Position numbers and translations under genes: made by a program
Shown: one piece after another, positions 43,271 through 49,475 of the stretch
Position numbering within the stretch: position 1 is the stretch's first letter
Layout of the letters: every line of letters starts with the position of its first letter
Source: Chara braunii
Taxonomy: Eukaryota > Streptophyta > Charophyceae > Charales > Characeae
DNA length: 49,475 nucleotides
Direction of reading: 5' to 3'
NCBI GenBank assembly: GCA_003427395.1
Contig: BFEA01000784.1
Coordinates: 501,595-551,069 of the forward strand
The notes under the pieces: generated by a model
The model's database searches: none
Seen by the model: the letters and a program-made list of their open reading frames with translations, nothing else
What the model was told of the DNA's origin: nothing

Positions 43271-44390
43271 AGTAGACACTTCAGCATGGCAAAACGTACG
43301 GAAGCCTATCGAGACAGTTTGATTGGCCTGGTATGAAGGGATCTGCTGAAAAGTTTGTGGCTGGGTGTTAAGTATGTTAACGAATCAAACCATGTAGACA
43401 AAAGCCCATGGGGCTACTTACACCCCTTCCCAGTCCCGATGGACCTGGGGTGTCCGTCTCTATCGACGGCACCGACATGAGAAAGGTGAGTAAGAATGGC
43501 TATTGGCAAGTAATAGTGATTGCTGACCGCTTCTCTAAATTCCTCAATCTGATTCCTTTGCCATCCCATGCCCCAACTGAATTGGCGATCCGTGGGTTAC
43601 ATTCTGCAGTCCGAAACCCCGAAAACTCTTGTGAGTGATCGGGACCCGCGCTTCATAAGTACCGAATGGAAGGACTTCATGTCCCAACTGTTAGCATACT
43701 CGAGAGTCAAGAGCTCACATGGCCACATTTTTCGTTAGGATGCAATTATCGTGAAAACGACCCTTATGTTTGTTATCTTCGCACAACTAGCCGACTCAGC
43801 ATCGGCAAGAATGCACCTGGCTGCATGCGTCGTTAAGATGCAATCGACCATTTTAGAGTGCACATGGGCACATTTGTCATTAAGATGCAAACGACTCTTC
43901 CGTTTGTTATCTTCGTGCAACTGACCAACTCAGCATTTGCAAGAATGCACCTGGCCGCATGCATCGTGAAGATACATTCGACACTATCTGACCACATTCA
44001 TCTCTCTTCTTCTCCCTTCCTCCTCGCTCGTTCGTCATCTTCCGCACTTTAATCATTCCGGATCAAGAAACATGGGATGAAGAGTTGTATTCAGTCAAGG
44101 GGTTGTACAACAACTCCATCCATTCTTCCACCGGTATGACGCCGAACAGGCTGCATTACGGTTGGCAGATTCGTAATCCTCTCTCCTACTTATTCCCTAA
44201 ACAGCTAGCTGGTCTAACGCCCGGCACGACTGGCTTCAGTGCCAAGTACGATCGCTTGCTCAAAGTTGCCATCATAGCAATAACCAAGCGACAGCACGCA
44301 ACGATCCATCATGCAAACAAGGAGTGCAAACCTTCAGATATTGAAGTGGGAAATTATGTTACAGTCCGTGGGAAGTTTTGGATGTGAGGA
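43271..44390 (+). pseudogene. pol: Integrase of the gypsy element, interrupted by a duplicated insert
   Basis: Zinc-domain remnants (CxxC-like region broken by TAA codons near 43370-43380) lead to the core: VSVSIDGTDM and ADRFSKFLNLIPLP, then VSDRDPRFISTEW (second catalytic Asp, about 43640). The core stops near 43700 at a foreign stretch (43719-44050), and resumes at about 44085 with LYNNSIHSSTGMTPNRLHYG. The third catalytic residue (Glu) would fall in the replaced part and is absent. Confidence 0.78.
43719..44050. repeat. Foreign insert with two ~140-bp tandem copies inside integrase
   Basis: ACATGG(C/G)CACATTT...ATGCAA.CGA, GTTTGTTATCTTCG(C/T)GCAACT, GCAAGAATGCACCTGGC and GCATGC(G/A)TCGT occur twice, starting about 43719 and 43862, followed by a pyrimidine-rich tail (TCTCTTCTTCTCCCTTCC). 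It replaces part of the integrase core. No terminal repeats or target duplication could be seen. Confidence 0.8.
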
Positions 44391-44838
44391 TGGGTTCGGC
44401 CCTTCATGCACAGTTGTTGTGCCGCCTCATTTGTGCACATACCCCGTCTTTCATGAATCAAAATTGTATATACATCGTGATGCTAAGTCCTTTGATTACC
44501 GTGAAGACATGATTCCTCGTGCGATCAATGGCGGTCATGAGATAGATAAAATCAAACAACATGTAGGGCAGAGACGTAACAGACAGTATCAGGTTCACTT
44601 TATGTATCACCTGCTGGACGATCTATACTGGATTTCCAAAAAGGAACTGTTGTGCAGCGCACCTCGCGTTGTTAAAGCCTATGAGCGACAAATCGCCTCT
44701 AATGTTGTACCTAAAATCTTTGCAAAGCTCATTGCGACAGAGTACTCCCGAAATCTCTTTGCTCTGTTTGCTTACGACACGTTTGTCAGGACTCAGACTG
44801 AGTTACTCGCTCGAAGGGACCTCGCTCTTAAGGGGTGA
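44311..44838 (+). pseudogene. C-terminal integrase region with chromodomain
   Basis: In a shifted frame, YPVFHESKLYIHRDA and YREDMIPRAINGGHEIDKI match the usual approach to a chromodomain, and RNRQYQVHFMYHLLDD with a final Trp and helix (VVKAYERQ) match the domain itself, though weakly. Chromodomains in this group bind modified histone tails and steer insertion into heterochromatin. The frame ends LALKG and its TGA stop overlaps the start of the 3' LTR. Confidence 0.6.
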
Positions 44839-45545
44839 GTAGTCCGATAACCTGACCAAACAGACAACTGATTTTGGGGTTTTGCCCATGGACTGAATGC
44901 TTTGCATAGTTTCCCGCTTGCTACTAAGTTCTCCAAGTCTGTGTGTGTGCACTCTTGCGGATCCGAATGTTTGTCAGAGTGCTTGATGGCTTGAGTGTGT
45001 GTGTGACCCGCAAGGGAACTTGTTCGTTCATTGGGCCCTCGGGTGGTGTGACATTGAGGATTGCAGCGGGGGAAAACACTCAAGTGACAGGGGGAAGAGG
45101 CCCGCAGCCCTTGAAGCAGCGGGGAAACACTCAAGTAGCAGGTAGGCCGGTACCACACCCTGAAGAGGTAGATGTGCCGGGTACTCGAGGCCGAACAGAA
45201 GAAGACAAAGTGGCATTTTTAGAGGCCCAGTAGTTGTAGACTAGGTCTAGGCGGGTACCAATCCAACCAGTCTGACTCTAGGGCCTGTACGAACAATATC
45301 AAAGTCTGCACTGATGTTTCCCTCCCAAAGGGAAGAGGTACCGGTTGCTTGGAAGGCCGAGCGGCCTGGAAGTCACCGCCCAAGAGGCAAGCAGGCCGCT
45401 ATATCTCCCGGTCGGGCGAAGAGCCCAGCCTCATTGTTGGTGTGCAAGTTTGGCGACACACTGGTTGGAGCGCTGGCTGGAGCAGCGCTAGCATTCAGCA
45501 GTGTTGCTGGGGAAGGAGCAAGGACACGGAGGAAGAAGAAGGCCA
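44836..45545 (+). mobile_element. 3' LTR of the gypsy element (left part, right edge uncertain)
   Basis: A purine tract AAGGGG (44830-44835) is followed by TGAGTAGTCCGATAACC, a plausible LTR start. The next 700 bp match 32050-31370 in reverse complement. The match fades near 45545, and the LTR end expected from the other copy (CGTAACA) is not found, so the LTR is probably truncated or recombined here. Confidence 0.55.
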
Positions 45546-45615
45546 GCAACGTCAGTCTTGTCGAGTCTTTCAATTCCACGAAAAAGTTGGACAGCGTCCG
45601 ACGTTGAAAAACCCC

Positions 45616-45643
45616 GGCAAATACCCTTGTTAGGGTATTTGCC
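45616..45643. repeat. Perfect 12-bp hairpin
   Basis: GGCAAATACCCT pairs with AGGGTATTTGCC around TGTT. The flanks are G/C-rich. It lies just after the end of LTR similarity. Confidence 0.85.
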
Positions 45644-45810
45644 CCGAGAGCACTCCCGGACCCCATTGAACGACGTCCCCGTCGTTCACCATCAAAATAG
45701 AATCAGGATCCTTATAAAATTTCCATGTGAAAGCAATGATCACAATACACAACAATTCCAACAATTGTCCGGAACTAAGCCAAAACTTTTACAACAATAT
45801 AACAACAAAA

Positions 45811-46211
45811 CTGGATTTAGCCTCCAGGAGCCTCACTCAAAACTCTGGATATAGCCTCCAGAAGCCTTACAATTCAACAAAATACCACCAGATATAGCCT
45901 CTGGCTAGCCTTCCATTCCTATAACATAAAAGTGGGTAGAATGATACCAGATTAGCCTTTGGCAAGCCGTAATCAAACTTGGACCCAGGTCTAGCCCCTG
46001 GAAGCCTTCAATTTAGAGGAACTTTTTCATAATCATCCCAACATCATCCCACTGGCGGCCACTCAATACAAACGTTAGTCTCTCTTGAATGATGTCGNAA
46101 NCCCTCCGACAATACAAAAAAAATCACTCAAGCCACTATCCATTACTGTCACTACTATACCACAATAATGTGCTGACAAGAGTGAGCCAGGAATAGCCCC
46201 TGACAGACCTT
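45811..46211. repeat. Dispersed TAGCCTCTGG-type repeat, six occurrences
   Basis: Variants of GGATATAGCCTCTGGCTAGCCT occur near 45811, 45846, 45890, 45948, 45988 and 46190. Each has a short self-complementary core (AGCCTC..GGAGCCT or GCCTCTGGCTAGCC). Spacing is irregular, 35-60 bp, then 200. Confidence 0.7.
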
Positions 46212-47425
46212 TCAAAAAATTTTAATCATTCAAGAGAGAAATCATTCTTCCAAAGTCCCTCGACCAAGGTCGACATTACATTCGTCCCCACTTAAGTCAT
46301 CATGCCCGATATTTCTGACACCCCTTGTGAATGCGTCGAGGAGTGGTGTAATCCGTATGAGGAAAACATCTCGACATCAANCCCCGCTTAAGATTCGAGN
46401 CTCACCACATTCCNTCNGATTCNAGTNTTTTCGATCTCATTAGTCTTCTGCGTGCAGAGTAGACCTGCCCCACCTAAAATAACCGAGGCTGGCTAGACCC
46501 CGGTCATAGAGGTACGGTGACCATGCTTGACACGAGGTTAGGTAGCCACTCCTCCCCTTGCGGCAAACGATAGTCGTCTATCCTACAAGCATCATTCTAG
46601 TAAGACCTCAACACCTTCCTCCCTTTCAGTGATAATGTAGTCCTCCTTTCCTTAAACCACATAGGGTACAGAAGACAACATCCCGCTATGGACCAGGAGC
46701 ATAGCTCCGGCGTGGGCCTCACTACCACCTACGGAGCTCACAAATCCATCAGAAATTTATCGAGACATGATAACGCCTTCAAGGCTTACTTCAAAAATAT
46801 GCAAAAACAACAATAAAACTTACCACAAATGCTTTCACACGAAATTTATAACGATCCAAGCGAAATAAACTTCAACGACAAATCAGATGCCTTCAATCAT
46901 AGAAATGCATCAACAAAAAGGATAATCTCGAAATGAATGGGAATCTGGGTAAACTGATCGATCGAAATATTCATCATTCTAATATCTGACGTATTACTAA
47001 ATAAATTTGCTAAATATTATCAAAAGGAAGTCAACTTTTGTTTGACAGCTTTTCAAAATAGTTCCAACCAATAAGAATTTACGCAAGAATTATAAGAAAA
47101 ATAATACCTCAAAGTTCATGATAAACGATATGATTAAGGTATAGCACATGAAAACGGTATTTCTTAACACAATAACTCGTATATCAAAACAATAACAAAG
47201 TACGACACCATTAATATCAAGATATTATGAATTTAAACCTAACTTGAACGTTAAAAAATAACCATAAATAATCTCAAGAATGAAATCCGGAAATAATTTT
47301 ATCGAGACAAAATGATAATAAAATTAATCAATGAAGATAAAATAATGAGAATATGATAAATATATTCACTATAAAATAAAATACCCGAGCGTCGTTCCGC
47401 TAGGGACAACGGTAGTTTGCCGTTA

Positions 47426-47443
47426 TCCCCGGCAACGGCGCCA
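47426..47443 (-). other. Primer-binding site, tRNA-Asp type (- strand)
   Basis: Read on the - strand, TGGCGCCGTTGCCGGGGA is complementary over all 18 bases to the 3' end of plant tRNA-Asp as I recall it, the primer of Athila-type plant elements. It lies two bases after the end of the left palindrome arm (GCTCGACA). Confidence 0.75.
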
Positions 47444-47445
47444 GC

Positions 47446-47912
47446 TGTCGAGCGCATCGGCCCTCGCGTGAACGAGGGCCCCCCCAGCCATGTCACGCAG
47501 GAGTTTTTAAACTAAAACATTCAGTCAAGAGACAACTCGGGAACGACGCATAACATCCCGCATGCCGTCGAAACGGGTGCGGTCGCGTCATCCCCTCGCC
47601 GCTCTGGCCAGGTGCGCCAGCTATACATCCCGCGGTCCCCTACGACAGGATAGGTTCCCGCGGGGCATAAGCTTGCTTCCCTAAGGGTGGTGCCCCGCGG
47701 GAACCTATCCTGTCGTAGGGGACCGCGGGATGTATAGCTGGCGCACCCGGCCAGAGCGGCGAGGGGACGACGCGACCGCACCCGTTTCGACGACATGCGG
47801 GATGTTATGCGTCGTTCCCGAGTTGTCTCTTGGCTGAATGTTTTAGTTTAAAAACTGTTGTGTGACATGGTCGGGGGGGCCCTCGTTCACGCGAGGGCCG
47901 ATGCGCTCGACA
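47446..47912. mobile_element. Palindrome of two head-to-head 222-bp LTR-like arms
   Basis: Arms 47446-47667 and 47691-47912 are near-perfect inverted copies around a 23-base unpaired centre (TAAGCTTGCTTCCCTAAGGG plus TGG). Read outward, each arm starts TGCCCCGCGGGAACC and ends GCTCGACA, that is TG...CA, and each is followed by a tRNA-Asp primer site. I read this as two short LTRs facing away from each other. An LTR that is itself palindromic is the alternative. Confidence 0.75.
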
Positions 47913-47932
47913 GGCGCCGCCGTTGCCGGGGA
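47913..47932 (+). other. Degenerate tRNA-Asp primer site (+ strand)
   Basis: GGCGCCGCCGTTGCCGGGGA directly follows the right arm. It equals the left primer site apart from the first T and an extra GCC triplet. Confidence 0.6.
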
Positions 47933-48125
47933 ATTTCGGCAGCACTTCCGTACTACCGCTGAAAAAACTGGAACCGCCTCCGTAGAATTTCGGCAGCACT
48001 TTCGCACTACCACCGATAACCCTGCGTTGCCGCCGTAAAATTTTGGCAGCGCTCCCGCACCACCGTCATAAAACTTGGTGTCGCCGCTGTAAAAGTTCGG
48101 CAGCACTTCCCCACCGTAGTGGAGA
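47931..48125. repeat. 53-54-bp tandem repeat, about 3.5 units
   Basis: GAATTTCGGCAGCACTTCCG followed by (C/T)ACTACC, a variable middle and GCCGCCGTA begins at 47931, 47985, 48038 and 48092. It starts inside the + strand primer site. Confidence 0.85.
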
Positions 48126-49475
48126 AATGGCTGGCCAAAGTGATAAAATTTGGGCCCCAGGCCCAAATATCACAGCGCCGCACTGCCGCAATTCCCGTCA
48201 CGTCCCTGGGTCTGTCCCGTAGGACCAGCACCAGCCCGAGGAGAGAGGAGCAAAGTGCTCTCTGCCTTGGCTATGGCTGCCCAGTCTTCTCCTCGCGCTT
48301 CTCTGCAGACCTCCGCTGCCGCTCCTCACCATGCTGTCGCAGAGTCCCACCAGAGACCAGCCTGCCAAGGGGTGGAGCAGAGTGCTCCAGCCAAGGCTAT
48401 GGTTGTCTCCTCCTTCGTCGCTCCGCTCCTCTGCAGTCCTCCAACTCCGCCGGCAGCACTCCTGCCTCCTCTCCAACACTCCAGCAATGAGGCAAGTGTG
48501 CTGTCGCAAACTGGCAGCTGGAGGCAAGTGTGAGGCAGCTGGGGGACAACTGCCTCTTTTGTAGTGGCTGAGGAGGGCAGCAGCAGCCTCAGCTGCCCCC
48601 AGGCAACATTCGTTACTTGTCTGGGGCCGTTGATCTGAGCCAGATCAACGGACTGAGGCTGTCTCACCTCAGCCACACACTTAGGGTGGCAGTTGTACTC
48701 AACTGCCCCCCTCTTTTTCTCCCTTTTCCCTGCACTCAGCCCCACAGTGAGTGCAGGTTCAGCGGGAAAATGGTTGTTTCCAGCCAAGTTCCCCTCATTA
48801 CCCCTTCATCTCCCCAGCCTCTGGCCTGAGTCACATTCAGGCCAGTTTGGCCTGTATCTGATCATAGCCGCGGCCACATTCGTGGCCGTGGCTTTTCCCT
48901 TTTCCCTTTTATCTTCTTTTTCTCTTTTCTCCCCTGCCCTCCCCTGAAAACGGGGATGGCAGTTTGTCAGATTGGGAGAGGTAGGGAAAGAACTCGTGAA
49001 AATTCACGAGTTCAAATCCCGACAGGCTCAGAGCGGGGTGCAAAAAGTACCCCGACTTTGAAGAATTGTAGAAAAATATTCCCTGGATAAAAAAATCCAA
49101 CAAAATTCATGCACATGGCCTCGGTGCCTGACTACCTACAGAAAAAAAATCAAGGTCAACAAAATTGTTTTGCGCCACCAAAACAATAGTGGCGCAAACT
49201 GAAAAATACAGCTTCTCAAAAAAACTGAGATCCCGTTTTTCGTTTTCTTCTTCTTCTTTTCTTTTCTTTTCTTTTTTCTTCTTACCCCCCTAACAACGGG
49301 GAGGCAGCCGGCAGGTCGGGAGGAGCAGGTCCTCCTCTTCCCATCCTCCCTTTTCTCTCTCTCTCTCTCACTCTCCACTCAACTCCAACCCCCTCTTGCT
49401 TTCCGTGTGTGAACTGTGGGCCACGAGATTTCAAGATCTCGCGGCCACAATCATCTGTCCAAAACGAAGTGGGAG
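48126..49475. other. Unassigned sequence with hairpins
   Basis: No gene is supported. A ~120-bp diverged duplication (GAGCA(A/G)AGTGCTC ... GGCTATGG ... TCTGCAG) spans about 48250-48460. Perfect hairpins lie at 48627-48651 (CCGTTGATCTG/CAGATCAACGG) and 48990-49013 (GAACTCGTGAA/TTCACGAGTTC). An overlapping pair of inverted repeats lies at 49164-49198, and TTTTC and CT simple repeats follow. Confidence 0.55.

Larger units (their letters stand above)
45546..47425. other. Noncoding, increasingly AT-rich region with ambiguous bases
   Basis: No gene is visible. A perfect hairpin lies at 45616-45643. A loose repeat with TAGCC(T/C)C(T/C)GG cores lies at 45811-46211. Eight ambiguous bases fall at 46098-46428. 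From about 46780 to 47400 the sequence is strongly AT-rich. Much of this could be the interior of a - strand element primed at 47443, but no coding evidence supports it. Confidence 0.55.

Noticed and set aside
49003-49030. tRNA-like TTCAAATCCC box near 49010, possible SINE
   Set aside because: No convincing A box, cloverleaf or acceptor stem can be drawn around it.

Overview
The window looks like heterochromatic nuclear DNA from a plant or streptophyte alga. It is a nest of decayed retroelements, satellite arrays and a mitochondrial insert, with no host gene I can recognise. Primer sites match plant tRNA ends (Asp at 47.4 kb, initiator Met at 30.7 kb, a partial Ala match at 3.6 kb), and the insert carries a plant-type mitochondrial nad4L. 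A charophyte such as Chara is my best guess from the overall look of the Gag and extra proteins, but that is inference.

Positions 1-29631 read best as one giant LTR retrotransposon on the + strand. Two long direct repeats (1-3637 and 26427-29631) stop matching at the same CCCTACA. A candidate primer-binding site follows only the left copy, so I read them as the 5' LTR (its left part lies outside the window) and the 3' LTR. Both carry two related ~92-bp satellites, a CT/CTAT microsatellite, a TATA-like box and a strong splice-donor consensus. Between them lie a 1.6-kb leader; four diverged tandem copies of an unrecognised ~265-residue protein (5257-8877; first intact, others broken); Gag, protease, RT, RNase H and integrase (9015-15829, several stops and frameshifts); an acidic ORF after pol (16221-17034); and ~7 kb of noncoding DNA full of tandem repeats. 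The four-copy family upstream of gag is the most novel content.

The 3' LTR alone holds a 745-bp mitochondrial insert (26846-27590: end of the large-subunit rRNA, then nad4L); the 5' LTR shows the empty site, so the insert came after the retroelement.

From 29.6 to 45.5 kb lie an LTR with leader on the - strand (29632-32065), a repeat-rich stretch, a LINE whose endonuclease is split between strands by an inversion (36.4-40.4 kb), and a degenerate Ty3/gypsy element of the chromodomain type (40.4-45.5 kb). Its 3' LTR is related to the inverted LTR at 31-32 kb. From 45.5 kb to the end are AT-rich noncoding DNA, a 467-bp palindrome made of two head-to-head 222-bp LTR-like arms each bordered by a tRNA-Asp primer site, 54-bp repeats, and unassigned sequence with several perfect hairpins.
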